This document shows positions 7,385 through 15,775 of a DNA stretch of 39,849 nt, piece after piece; within the stretch, counting starts at the first letter, position 1; each line of letters starts with the position of its first letter. Under the pieces are notes generated by a model. The model made no database searches, was not told where the DNA came from, and was given only the letters and a program-made list of their open reading frames with translations. The stretch comes from Dehalococcoidia bacterium (lineage in GTDB: Bacteria; Chloroflexota; Dehalococcoidia; SHYD01), in NCBI GenBank assembly GCA_009692945.1, contig SHYD01000021.1, forward strand, positions 1-39,849. The letters are read 5' to 3'. The translations under genes were made by a program, and so were the position numbers.

Positions 7385-7748
7385 CCACCACGCTGGGGAG
7401 CGCGACCCCTGGCATACCCACGTGACCACGAGCGCGCTGCCGGCGCCGGGAGCCCACCTCGCTCACATCCACCCCTACGAACTTCCTCATCTGCACGACC
7501 GCTCGACGCCCGCTCACTTCGATGTTGGGTCCGGCGCCGAGACCGTCCCGGGACTGGTGCTGATGACCAGCGCTCCGGATTCTGCGCCTTCCTCCACGGC
7601 GGCGCCGCTCGGTACGGGAGCGTTGGACACCACCACCCCTGCAGCCGTGGCCTTTATGCGAGGCGTCTCCGCTGACGGCGCGACGGTGACGCTCCTCGGC
7701 GTAGCGGCCGGCGCCCCCACACCTCCCCCTGAACCCGGTCTCGTTTGA
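7284..7748 (+). CDS. His-rich membrane/secreted protein, possible metal binder
   Basis: 154 residues from an ATG with AAGGAG five bases upstream. One N-terminal hydrophobic helix (PAVLLAGASWALATAMLWAG) is followed by a His-rich stretch (DHH, HTH, HLAHIH, HLH, AHF) within about residues 34-79, then a Ser/Thr/Ala/Pro-rich tail. No family is recognised. Clustered His on the outer side of the membrane, just upstream of YtkA- and CopCD-type genes, suggests copper or other metal binding; that is inference. It overlaps the previous frame by about 100 bases but has the better start signal. Confidence 0.6.
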   Translation: MQPLRFGLPAVLLAGASWALATAMLWAGAAPLVDHHAGERDPWHTHVTTSALPAPGAHLAHIHPYELPHLHDRSTPAHFDVGSGAETVPGLVLMTSAPDSAPSSTAAPLGTGALDTTTPAAVAFMRGVSADGATVTLLGVAAGAPTPPPEPGLV

Positions 7749-7814
7749 CCGTTCGCGTATTCAGGCGTTCCGGCCGGGCCGGGGCGTCACTATCTACGAT
7801 GGGGAGATGTGACC

Positions 7815-8477
7815 ATGATCAACGTATTCCCGGCGGTTGGCCGGCTATTGGCGGCGGGAGTTTGCTCGTGGCTGCTCCTGTGGCCGGCGGTGGCGCTGGC
7901 CCACGAGCGGCGCGACGTCGGCAAGTACCAGTTTGTGGTGGGCTGGGCGGGTGAACCAGCCTTCGAGGGCGAGAAAAACGGCATTTCCCTCAGGATTCTG
8001 GTGCGGGACAGCAACGAACCGGTCTCGGGCGCGGAGCAGACGCTGAAGGCCGAGGTCTTGTTCGGGACACAACGCAAGGAGGTCCCGCTGCGGGCGGTGT
8101 TCCAGCAGCCCGGGATGTATGCCGGGGACCTGGTGCCCACCAAAGAGGGTGATTACCGCTTCCGGTTCTTCGGCGCCATCGATGGCGCCGAAGTGAACCA
8201 GACCTTCGACAGCGCCGACAAGATGTTCAACGGCGTGGAAAGCATCAGAGCGATCCAATTCCCCGCCGCAGAGTCCCCGGTAGCGACGGCGCCGCCCGTT
8301 CCAGCCGCCGCTGCGAATTCCGGAGCCGCTCTCGCTGGCTTGCAGTCCGCCGCACAAGCAGCCCAGAGCGCTGCGGCCAGCGCGCAGACGCTTGCCATTG
8401 TGGGGGCGGTGCTGGGGGGTCTCGGCCTCCTTCTGGGTGGAGTGGCAATGTTGCGCAACCGCCCGGCGGCGGCATAG
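7815..8477 (+). CDS. YtkA/FixH-like extracytoplasmic protein with C-terminal anchor
   Basis: 220 residues from ATG 7815, with GGGGAG about eight bases upstream. The signal peptide ends near AVALA-HERR, leaving His30 at the mature N-terminus. Residues about 30-150 form a beta-sandwich region (KYQFVVGWAGEPAFEGEKN, EVLFGTQRKEVPLR, AGDLVPTKEGDYRFRFFG) of the kind found in YtkA-like or CopC-associated proteins. An Ala-rich spacer (about 160-190) leads to a C-terminal membrane helix (LAIVGAVLGGLGLLLGGVAML). The CopC-CopD fusion follows 61 bases downstream, so a role in copper delivery or sensing outside the membrane is likely but unproven. Confidence 0.7.
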   Translation: MINVFPAVGRLLAAGVCSWLLLWPAVALAHERRDVGKYQFVVGWAGEPAFEGEKNGISLRILVRDSNEPVSGAEQTLKAEVLFGTQRKEVPLRAVFQQPGMYAGDLVPTKEGDYRFRFFGAIDGAEVNQTFDSADKMFNGVESIRAIQFPAAESPVATAPPVPAAAANSGAALAGLQSAAQAAQSAAASAQTLAIVGAVLGGLGLLLGGVAMLRNRPAAA

Positions 8478-8538
8478 CCGGATCGAAGGCGGGGAGGGCC
8501 GAGTGGCGCCGCCCGTCCCCGCTCGATCAGGTGCGACG

Positions 8539-10782
8539 ATGTTGAACTTGCCGCGGCTGCGTTTCCCTCGTGGCGCTCTGTTTATAGCCACCGTCCTCGC
8601 CCTATCGCTGGTTCGGGCGGGGCCGGCCGAAGCCCATGCCAGCTTCGTGCGATCCGATCCCCCGGCAGACTCGGTTCTGGCGGCGTCGCCGCCGCGCATC
8701 CAGATCTGGTTCACCGAACCGCTGGAGTCTGGTTTTTCGACCATCCAGGTGCTTGATGCTCGGAGCCAGCGACAGGACGAGGCCGACGCGGCCATCGCGC
8801 CTGGCGATCGGACATCGATGACCGTCTCACTGAAGCCGGTCCCCGATGGCAGCTACACCGTGGCCTGGACCGCGCTGTCTTCGCTGGACGGCCATGTCAC
8901 CCGGGGCGTGTTCTCGCTGTTCATCGGAGTACCGGCGACGCCTCGGACAGCCGAGGTCATCACGGAGGCGAACAGCGGCACTCCCTGGGAGGCGGGCGCC
9001 CGCTGGCTGGTGTTCCTGGGGGCCGCTCTCACCTTGGGCACGCTCGTCTTCCGCGCATTCGTCCTGGAGCCCGTGGTGCGACGGGCGAACCCGGCGGCGC
9101 CTCCGCCGCTGCCGCGGCCGGCCTGGCTCATGGCGGCGGGATGGATCATGCTGGCGCTCGGGACCGCCGGAGGGCTAGCCGTCCAGGTGGTGGCGGTCGG
9201 CAACGAGGCCACGATCGAGGGCGCGGCCGCCTTGTTGACCTCGACACGCTACGGTGCGCTGTTGCAGGTGCGGCTGGTCCTGCTGGCCCTGGCCGGGATC
9301 TTGTTGTGGGCAGGGCGCCAGGAGGGACGGGCTGTTGCCGGCGCGCTGCTGTTGGGGGTGCTGGCCACCGTCAGCATGAATAGTCACGGCGCAGCCGCCG
9401 AGCCCGCGGCACTGGCGATCGCCTCAGACTGGCTGCATTCCATTGCCGTCGCGGTTTGGGCCGGGGGGTTGGCCAATTTGGCGCTGGGGAGCAGGAGCGT
9501 GATCAAGGGCACGGCGGAGGGATGGCCGCTGCTTGGGGCGATCGTCCTCCGGTTCTCCAACGCCGCCACCATTGCGGTGGCGGTGGTGCTCGTGACCGGT
9601 ATCTATCAGAGCGACCTGCACGTCGGCGGTCCCGGCGCCCTCACCGGGACCCTGTTTGGGCGGTCGCTTATGGCGAAGATCGCTCTTTTCGGCGTTCTGT
9701 TGGTCCTGGGGGGATTCAACCATTTCTACATCGGTCCACGGCTGGCGCGGTCGAGTGGAGCAGGCGTGGTTGCCGCTGCGAGGATGTTCAAACGAACGAT
9801 TGGCGCCGAGGCGGTCCTAGTGGTGCTGGCGCTGCTGGCAGCAGGGCTGCTCACCAGCGTGCCACCAGCGCGCGGCACCTATGACCAACTCCAGGCGCAG
9901 CGGGGCCTGACCCTCACGGCAACAGCACGGGGACTGCAGCTAGCGCTCAACGTGGCGCCCGGACGCCCGGGGGTCAACCGCTACCAGGTCGCCGTCACCG
10001 ACAACGCCGGTCAGGCGGTGGTGGATGCAGAGCGGGTCGATGTGAATTTCAACTATTTGGACAGCGCGCTGGGCGCCAAGCTGGAACGGATGGAGCCCGC
10101 CGGTGGCGGCCGGTACGTCGCCACCGGCGGGACGTTGGCGCTGGAGGGCCGCTGGCAGGCCGACCTGTTGGTGCGGCGACCCGGCCAGGAGGATGTCCGA
10201 ACGGCGTTCCGGTTCCGCGTCACCCCTATGGGAGCCCAAGCCGAGGCGGCTGGCGCCCCGCCGGCCGCGGGTTTCCCCGCGTTCGGCCTCGTCAACCTCG
10301 CCGCATGGTTCTTCGCCGTGGTGACGCTGCTCGGGGCGGGAGCCGCGGCGAAACGGTTGGGCGTGCGGACCTTGGAGGGCGGGGCCACCACCGCTGCTGG
10401 GCTGCTCCTCGCCGCGCTCATGGTGTTCGTGGCGGTGCGGACTGAGCCCGCCGTGCCACCTCCTGACGTTAAGTCGGTGGTCAATCCCTTTCCTGCGACA
10501 GACGATTCGATCCGCTCGGGGGAGGCCATCTATCAGGCCAATTGTCTGAGCTGCCACGGCGTCACCGGACGGGGCGACGGACCGGCCGGGTTGGTGCTCA
10601 ATCCCAAGCCGGCCGACTTCAGGATCCACATGGCCGCGGGGCATACCGATGGCGAACTGTTCAATTGGCTCAGCAACGGCTTCCCGGGCACCGCAATGCC
10701 GGCGTTTGGCGATAAACTGACGGAAGAACAGCGATGGCACGCGATCAACTTCATCAGGACCTTTGCTCCATCCGACCGTTGA
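8539..10782 (+). CDS. CopC-CopD copper protein fused to a cytochrome c domain
   Basis: 747 residues from ATG 8539. Parts in order: signal peptide ending AEA; CopC domain with His33 at the mature N-terminus and Asp117-Gly-His119 (SLDGHVTRG), the usual copper ligands; CopD membrane domain of about eight helices (roughly 145-470; AGARWLVFLGAALTLG, MNSHGAA, SDWLHSIAVAVWAGGLANL, VTGIYQSDLHVGG, GGFNHFYIGPRL); an outer beta-sandwich (about 480-580; NRYQVAVTDNAGQAV) like YtkA; one or two helices; and a class I cytochrome c with C669-x-x-C672-His673 and probable axial Met720 (GTAMPAFG). CopC and CopD move copper across the membrane; the attached heme implies redox coupling, which is inference. It sits between a YtkA-like protein and a beta-propeller lipoprotein in one apparent operon. 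Confidence 0.9.
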   Translation: MLNLPRLRFPRGALFIATVLALSLVRAGPAEAHASFVRSDPPADSVLAASPPRIQIWFTEPLESGFSTIQVLDARSQRQDEADAAIAPGDRTSMTVSLKPVPDGSYTVAWTALSSLDGHVTRGVFSLFIGVPATPRTAEVITEANSGTPWEAGARWLVFLGAALTLGTLVFRAFVLEPVVRRANPAAPPPLPRPAWLMAAGWIMLALGTAGGLAVQVVAVGNEATIEGAAALLTSTRYGALLQVRLVLLALAGILLWAGRQEGRAVAGALLLGVLATVSMNSHGAAAEPAALAIASDWLHSIAVAVWAGGLANLALGSRSVIKGTAEGWPLLGAIVLRFSNAATIAVAVVLVTGIYQSDLHVGGPGALTGTLFGRSLMAKIALFGVLLVLGGFNHFYIGPRLARSSGAGVVAAARMFKRTIGAEAVLVVLALLAAGLLTSVPPARGTYDQLQAQRGLTLTATARGLQLALNVAPGRPGVNRYQVAVTDNAGQAVVDAERVDVNFNYLDSALGAKLERMEPAGGGRYVATGGTLALEGRWQADLLVRRPGQEDVRTAFRFRVTPMGAQAEAAGAPPAAGFPAFGLVNLAAWFFAVVTLLGAGAAAKRLGVRTLEGGATTAAGLLLAALMVFVAVRTEPAVPPPDVKSVVNPFPATDDSIRSGEAIYQANCLSCHGVTGRGDGPAGLVLNPKPADFRIHMAAGHTDGELFNWLSNGFPGTAMPAFGDKLTEEQRWHAINFIRTFAPSDR

Positions 10783-10793
10783 GGTGAAGTGCG

Positions 10794-11858
10794 GTGAAGA
10801 AGGCAATGCACAGGTTTTTCTCCCGAACTCTGTTGGCACTCTTGGCAGCAGGCGTGGTCGCCGTGACGGGAACGACGGTGACCGCATGCCAAGCCAAGCA
10901 ACCGGCGATCGCCACGCCTCCCCCGGGCCCCACGGTAGCCGGACCGCTGCCCGGCGTGGCGGGACGGCTGCTCTTCGCCAAGTACAACGAGTTGTGGAGC
11001 CTCGAACTGGGCACCGCCAAACTCGAGAAGATGGTGGCGTTCCAGGAGCAGAGTTTCGTAGGCTGGCCCGCGGTCTCGCCAGATGGCAAGCTGGTGGCCT
11101 TCAGCCTTTATCGCCCGGGCCGGACGCCTCAGGAACTCGGGGGGAGCGACCTCTTTGTCATGAGCGCCACGGGCAGCGACCGCCGGATGGTGCTGGCGCA
11201 CGACACCCCAGGGTCGTCGCTGTCTGAGCCCGCCTGGGCCGCCGGCAGTGCCGGCCTGTACTTCACCCGCCGCGGTCTCGACGGCTCGGCCCGCATCGAA
11301 CGCATCGGTCTGGATGGCGCCGGAAGGACTCCGCTGGTTCCCAACGCGCAGTCACCCGCGGTGGCGCCGGATGGGTCCCGGATGCTCTACCTGACCACCA
11401 ATCCCAAGACGTCGTCGCAGCTCCTGTGGACGGCCGGGGTGGATGGAACCGGCGCGAAAACGTTGGTAACGGACCAGGACTTCACGTTGCTGGGCTTTCC
11501 GCGGTTTGCCCCGGACAGCAAACGGGTCGCCTTCGTCGCAGTGGGCGGCCCCACGCCCCCCGCGAAGCCGGCGAGTCTACCCTCGGGCCGGGCGCTCCCC
11601 GGCGGCCTGCTCGAACTCCCGCCCGCCTACGCCCACGGTGTCCCCTGGGATCTCTGGGTCATCAATACCGACGGTACTGGTCTAAAGCGGCTGACGGAGA
11701 TGGGAGGCGATTCCCCGGTGCCGGCCTGGTCGCCCGACGGACAACGCATCGCCCTGGCTATGGAATTCGGGATCTACCTCGTCGACCTCATCGGGTCCCC
11801 GCCGCTGCTGGTAGCCGAAGACTTCACCACCGGTGGGGTGACCTGGCTGCCGCGGTAA
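10794..11858 (+). CDS. Beta-propeller (PD40/TolB-like) lipoprotein
   Basis: 354 residues from a GTG at 10794, with GAGGTG eight bases upstream, 11 bases after the CopCD fusion and so in the same operon. An N-terminal hydrophobic segment ends VTAC (Cys32), a probable lipobox. Repeated PD40-type strands follow: WPAVSPDGKLVAFSLY, DLFVMSATGSDRRMV, SPAVAPDGSRMLYLT, FPRFAPDSKRVAFVA, DLWVINTDGTGLKRLT and VPAWSPDGQRIALAM. Such propellers are usually scaffolds or binding proteins. No catalytic residues are recognised and the ligand is unknown. Confidence 0.8.
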   Translation: MKKAMHRFFSRTLLALLAAGVVAVTGTTVTACQAKQPAIATPPPGPTVAGPLPGVAGRLLFAKYNELWSLELGTAKLEKMVAFQEQSFVGWPAVSPDGKLVAFSLYRPGRTPQELGGSDLFVMSATGSDRRMVLAHDTPGSSLSEPAWAAGSAGLYFTRRGLDGSARIERIGLDGAGRTPLVPNAQSPAVAPDGSRMLYLTTNPKTSSQLLWTAGVDGTGAKTLVTDQDFTLLGFPRFAPDSKRVAFVAVGGPTPPAKPASLPSGRALPGGLLELPPAYAHGVPWDLWVINTDGTGLKRLTEMGGDSPVPAWSPDGQRIALAMEFGIYLVDLIGSPPLLVAEDFTTGGVTWLPR

Positions 11859-11945
11859 GGGTACGGCTGGCTGCCGCCGCCGGACTAACTGCTGGTGATG
11901 CGCCGCCGACCTGCCAACTGACCAGCTCATGATTGAACTGCCCAA

Positions 11946-13439
11946 TTACCCCAACAACTCCATCGCCACTGTCGCATCGTGGAACGGCATCTCAGCGCCG
12001 TTGAGCGGGATGGTCTGCTCGTGACCGCGTCCGGCCAACAGCACGGCGTCGCCGGGGCCGGCAAGGGCAAAGGCTTTCGCAAAAGCCTCCCGGCGATCGA
12101 GCACACAGAAGAAGTCGGCGTCCTCGCGGCAGCCGAGTTCCAGCGCCGCTGAGCGCATCTCGGACAGGATGGCTGCCGGGTCCTCGTCGTAGGGGTCGTC
12201 CATGGTGAGCACGAAGCGGGCGTTCGCCTGCTGGGCGGCCGACACCAGGTCGCGCCGGTGGTGTGTATCGCGCCGTCCGGCGTGGCCGAACACGGCGATG
12301 GGGCGACGCCCCGGATGCACCGCCTCCACCGTTGCGAGCGCTGCGGCCAGCCCCTGGGGCGTGTGGGCAAAGTCCACATACACCGTGAACGCGCGGTGGG
12401 CCGGCAGCCGCTCCATGCGGCCGGGCGGCGGCGTCACCGTCGCGGCAGCGGCGGCGACATGTTCCGGGCCGGCGCCACAGGCCAGCGCGGCGGTCGCCGC
12501 CGCCAGCCAGTTGCGCACATTGAACCGGCCCAACAGCGCGGTCTGGATGGGCGTCTCACCCTGGGGCGTAACTAAAATGAAATCCGTGCCCTCCGGCGTC
12601 AGCACGATGGAACGGGCGGTGACGTCGCCCGGTCCGTCCAACCCCCAGGTGCGGACTGCCGGGGCGGCGGCGATGAAGTGGGCGGCGGAGGGATCGTCCA
12701 GGTTGATAACACCCACCGGTTCGTGGGGCTTGTGCCGGGGCCCGCGCAGTTGCTCGAAAAGCCGGAGCTTGGCGGCCCGGTATTCGTCCAGGGTGGCGTG
12801 GTAATCGAGGTGTTCCGGGGCGAGGTTGGTGAACACGGCGACGTCGAACTCGCAGCCATCGACCCGCCCGGTGGCGAGCGCATGCGAGCTGACCTCCAGA
12901 ACGGCGTCGGTCGCACCGCCGTAGGCGGCCTCGGTCAGCAGCCCCTGGAGTTCCGGCGCCTGGGGCGTGGTGAAGCCTGCCCGGTTGGCCCGAGCCGATG
13001 CGCCGTCGTGGAACTCGACGGTGGTGAAATGAGCGGTGCGGCGCCCGGCGGCCCGCAGAATGGCCGCGATGAGCAGCGTGGTGGTGGTCTTGCCGTCGGT
13101 CCCAGTGACGCCGATCAGCCGCATCCGTCGGCTGGGGTGGCCGAAGTAGGCACTGGCGATGGGGCCCACCGCCGCGGCGGGATCGTCCACCACGACCATG
13201 CAGGCGGGCAACGGTCCCCCCTCGGGCGGCTGCAGGCACACCACGACGGCGGCTCCGGCGGCGACCGCGGCGCCGATGAAGTGGTGGCCGTCGGCCTGGA
13301 GTCCCGAGAGGGCGACGAAGAGGTCGCCGGGCTGCACCCGGCGGCTGTCGGTCACCACGCTGCGGATGGCGGTGTCGGGGTTGCCGGTCACCGACCGCAC
13401 CGGCAGACCGGCGATGAGTTCTCGGAGCGTTTGGAGCAT
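11946..13439 (-). CDS. murE: MurE-like Mur ligase (UDP-MurNAc-tripeptide synthetase family)
   Basis: 497 residues with the three Mur-ligase domains: N-terminal UDP-binding (SVVTDSRRVQPGDLFVAL), central ATPase (P-loop GVTGTDGKTTTT at 111-120, LEVSSHAL, FTNLAPEHLDYH, probable carbamoylated Lys224 in RAAKLRLF) and C-terminal domain (GRMERL, DFAHTPQGL, GRGHEQ). The amino-acid-selecting loop, DNPR in diaminopimelate-adding MurE, reads DDPY (414-417) here. The usual GxGGDRDxxKR segment reads GHAGRRDTHHR. The amino acid added is therefore probably not meso-diaminopimelate, or the protein has another role. No other cell-wall genes are adjacent. Confidence 0.85.
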   Translation of the reverse strand: MLQTLRELIAGLPVRSVTGNPDTAIRSVVTDSRRVQPGDLFVALSGLQADGHHFIGAAVAAGAAVVVCLQPPEGGPLPACMVVVDDPAAAVGPIASAYFGHPSRRMRLIGVTGTDGKTTTTLLIAAILRAAGRRTAHFTTVEFHDGASARANRAGFTTPQAPELQGLLTEAAYGGATDAVLEVSSHALATGRVDGCEFDVAVFTNLAPEHLDYHATLDEYRAAKLRLFEQLRGPRHKPHEPVGVINLDDPSAAHFIAAAPAVRTWGLDGPGDVTARSIVLTPEGTDFILVTPQGETPIQTALLGRFNVRNWLAAATAALACGAGPEHVAAAAATVTPPPGRMERLPAHRAFTVYVDFAHTPQGLAAALATVEAVHPGRRPIAVFGHAGRRDTHHRRDLVSAAQQANARFVLTMDDPYDEDPAAILSEMRSAALELGCREDADFFCVLDRREAFAKAFALAGPGDAVLLAGRGHEQTIPLNGAEMPFHDATVAMELLG

Positions 13440-13471
13440 CAGATCACACGAGGTCCTGCGTGAGTAAGCCC

Positions 13472-13969
13472 TCAGTCAGAGCCCTGACGCATCGGCCTCG
13501 TTCTATTATCGCTCCCGCCTGCCACGAGCCTCTTCATGAACGTGGCAGGGGTGCCGTAGAGTCCGCCGGCCAGGTCTGCCAGCGTCGCATGCTCGATGTC
13601 TTTTAAATCGCCCAGCTTGCTGGTCCACCGGCCGTCCGCCAACTGGCGGGCTACGTGGGTTGGCACCTGTTGAGCATCGGCGTAGATCGCTCTCTTCTCG
13701 ATGCCATCTTCGAGATCGGGCTGATCGCATTCGACGTAACGCAGTGTCGCAAACGCAGCGACAAAAGCGGTAATAGATTCTTCGAGGGGGACATTTTGAG
13801 GCCAATAGTACGGCCACTCGAAGGGCCACCACGGAACAGTGGTAACTCCGGCTGCCCATGCCACGCAGTTGTAACTGCTGTCCACCGGACTGGGTTCCTT
13901 GAAATTCTGTGAGATAAGTCGCGGAAAATCCAAACGAGACCGAAGTTCATCCTGCCCCAGGTCGAGCAA
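13472..13969 (-). CDS. DUF7689-like protein, unknown function
   Basis: 165 residues. It appears to start with TTG at 13969, one base after the stop of the preceding gene; no ATG occurs nearby in frame. The sequence has SYNCVAWAAG followed by an aromatic stretch (VPWWPFEWPYYWP), then ITAFVAAFATLRY, EKRAIYAD, PTHVARQLADGRWTSKLG and DIEHATL. The YNC(V/I)AWA...THxARQ...GxWxSKLG pattern is that of small uncharacterised proteins assigned to DUF7689. The Cys and His could form a papain-like pair (Cys of NCVAWA, His of PTHVAR), but that is speculation. It is the last of three tightly spaced genes. Confidence 0.65.
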   Translation of the reverse strand: MLDLGQDELRSRLDFPRLISQNFKEPSPVDSSYNCVAWAAGVTTVPWWPFEWPYYWPQNVPLEESITAFVAAFATLRYVECDQPDLEDGIEKRAIYADAQQVPTHVARQLADGRWTSKLGDLKDIEHATLADLAGGLYGTPATFMKRLVAGGSDNRTRPMRQGSD

Positions 13970-13970
13970 C

Positions 13971-14339
13971 CTAGATGAACCCTTGATCGCTGCCCCATTT
14001 GAGCCAAGCCTGTCGAACCGTAGCGAAGGTCGCGGGCCTATCCTTCGGTCGAGGACACGTTCCGGTAATGCGTTCTAGGGCATAAAACCAGTAACCGCCG
14101 TGGTCCCGCAGGTCTTCCAGAATCAATGGAACGGCAGCTTCCCGCAGACCGATGATCCGCTGGTATGCCCGGTGTTTGACCTTCTGAGACGGCGACGACA
14201 AGACGTCGGTGGCTTCGTGCCACCAGTCTGCCAAGGCGCGGAACTCGTTTCGGACCCCTTGGTTGACCGCCGGGTTCTTTGGATTGTACCGGCGATTGGG
14301 GAGTGCCGCGGTTGGTCGCTCAAGCGTGTAAGTGGGCAT
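13971..14339 (-). CDS. Conserved hypothetical protein of the three-gene cassette
   Basis: 122 residues from an ATG that directly follows the previous stop (TAGATG). Visible segments are PNRRYNPKNPAVNQGVRNEF, ALADWWHEATDVLSS, HRAYQRIIGLREAAVPLILE and GYWFYALERITG. The middle is helical and the C-terminus carries an AWLKWG segment. Proteins like this commonly precede DUF7689-type proteins in my recollection of other genomes. No catalytic motif is recognised. Confidence 0.6.
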   Translation of the reverse strand: MPTYTLERPTAALPNRRYNPKNPAVNQGVRNEFRALADWWHEATDVLSSPSQKVKHRAYQRIIGLREAAVPLILEDLRDHGGYWFYALERITGTCPRPKDRPATFATVRQAWLKWGSDQGFI

Positions 14340-14768
14340 CTAGTCGTTGCTCCTTTCGCTTCTGGCTACGACAATGGCGTTCATCAGCTTTTCCAGGCGG
14401 TGAAGGTCTTGCGGTCCGCCAAAAATTCGACCCCGTTCCTCATGGGTCCAAAACGCCAAGATGTGCGGGCTCCGAGAATCCGTCACATCTTGCAGGGTCA
14501 TGTCACTGAGAGCGTCTAAGAACGTGCAACCCCGGTGGACGTCGCCACCATCAAGGACCGTGTAGCTGTAAAGTGCCAAGCTTCCTAACAGGTAAACATC
14601 CAGCTTTACGTTCTCTTGGTCGTAACCCGGACCGCCCCACACCGCGTACGCCTGGCAGGCGTCGTTCCCCACGAGAGTTTCAAGGGCACGGATGCTCTCA
14701 ACCGCGTCCAGGGCTTGGGAGAGACAAACTTGACGTATCTCATTGACCAACTCTGTCGGTAGTGCCAC
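14340..14768 (-). CDS. Hypothetical protein, first gene of the three-gene cassette
   Basis: 142 residues if the GTG at 14768 is used; it has GGGGAG at good spacing. A GTG at 14792 would add eight residues but lacks such a site. The N-terminal half is helical (ALPTELVNEIRQVCLSQ, DAVESIRALETLVG). The rest is mixed alpha/beta (LLGSLALYSYTVLDGG, HILAFWTHEERGRIFGG). No family is recognised. Its stop touches the ATG of the next gene with no spacing, so the three genes are surely co-translated. Confidence 0.55.
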   Translation of the reverse strand: MALPTELVNEIRQVCLSQALDAVESIRALETLVGNDACQAYAVWGGPGYDQENVKLDVYLLGSLALYSYTVLDGGDVHRGCTFLDALSDMTLQDVTDSRSPHILAFWTHEERGRIFGGPQDLHRLEKLMNAIVVARSERSND

Positions 14769-14911
14769 GAGTACTCCCCAGCGTAAGGACACTGAAAGGT
14801 GCGCGAACGGTGACGCACACCGCGATCATCCCCAATCCTACACGATAGTTCATGCGCTGAGCCTTGACGACCTGACGGTAACTCCGCCGCCGTGTCAATT
14901 GCATCGTCCCC

Positions 14912-15742
14912 TCAAGTATAGCGTGGGGTGGCGCGGGTCGCCCCGATCCGCGCCACCCCCAACCCCACCAACTGGTACACGCTCCAACTGAATGGCACGT
15001 AACCCAGGTAGCCCAGCAGCGGTATCTCGAACACCTGCAGGAAGTGGAGGAACGGGACCGAATAAGTCCATTTGGGCATCGCCGCCACGTTCCATAATTC
15101 CCAGCAGAAGCCGCAGCCGATGCCCGCCAGTCCGATGGTCAAGGGCAGCCGCCACCGCCCCGCTGCCATGGCGCTGAGCAGGCTGGGCTTACCCGCGATT
15201 CCCACCGCCGCGTCCAAGATCAGGAAGGGCGCGATCCAGGCCCACGGGTAGAAATAGTGCGGCAATACAAAAACGAGGACCTGCCCGGCGACTCCCACCG
15301 CAGCCTCGGCGGCGTACCAACGCCGGCTCCGGTTTGGGGACGGGGCCGGGTCCACTCCGGCGAAACGGGTTGCGAGTTGCCAGGCCGCGTCCAGCGCGGG
15401 GATCACCGTGGAGAAGGCCACCGACGCGAATAGCCGGTATTCTACTGGGGTGTATTCGACCGTGCCATGGTACGACCAGTTCCCCAGGAACCGGTTGACG
15501 AACTCGAACCACCACCAGAGCGGGACCGAGAGGATGCTCAGGGCCAGGTGGCGCCGCCATTGGCCCGGCGGCCGGCCTGCCAGGTTGCGTGCGGTCCAGA
15601 TGGCCGCCGTCCAGAGCCCGAAGAAGAAGAGGGGATTCCAGTAGCTGCGCACCAGCCACAACAACGCCCAGCACGTGGCCAGCAGCGCCAGCGACCCCAC
15701 GAGCCAGGGTTTGTTGAACGGCAGCGGCAGGCCGCCGGTCAC
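14912..15742 (-). CDS. Polytopic membrane protein, unknown function
   Basis: 276 residues from a GTG start at 15742 with only a weak ribosome-binding site. About seven or eight hydrophobic helices are visible (for example WLVGSLALLATCWALLWLV, NPLFFFGLWTAAIW, HLALSILSVPLWWWFEFV, VGVAGQVLVFVLPHYF). It is rich in Trp and Phe, with conserved-looking WWWFEFVNR, YPWAWIAPF and FCWELWN motifs inside or next to the helices. No transporter family is recognised. The gene starts 33 bases after the alpha/beta hydrolase and is probably in its operon. Confidence 0.65.
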   Translation of the reverse strand: MTGGLPLPFNKPWLVGSLALLATCWALLWLVRSYWNPLFFFGLWTAAIWTARNLAGRPPGQWRRHLALSILSVPLWWWFEFVNRFLGNWSYHGTVEYTPVEYRLFASVAFSTVIPALDAAWQLATRFAGVDPAPSPNRSRRWYAAEAAVGVAGQVLVFVLPHYFYPWAWIAPFLILDAAVGIAGKPSLLSAMAAGRWRLPLTIGLAGIGCGFCWELWNVAAMPKWTYSVPFLHFLQVFEIPLLGYLGYVPFSWSVYQLVGLGVARIGATRATPRYT

Positions 15743-15775
15743 TCGATGATCGCCGGGTGGCGGTTCAGGGCGGGC

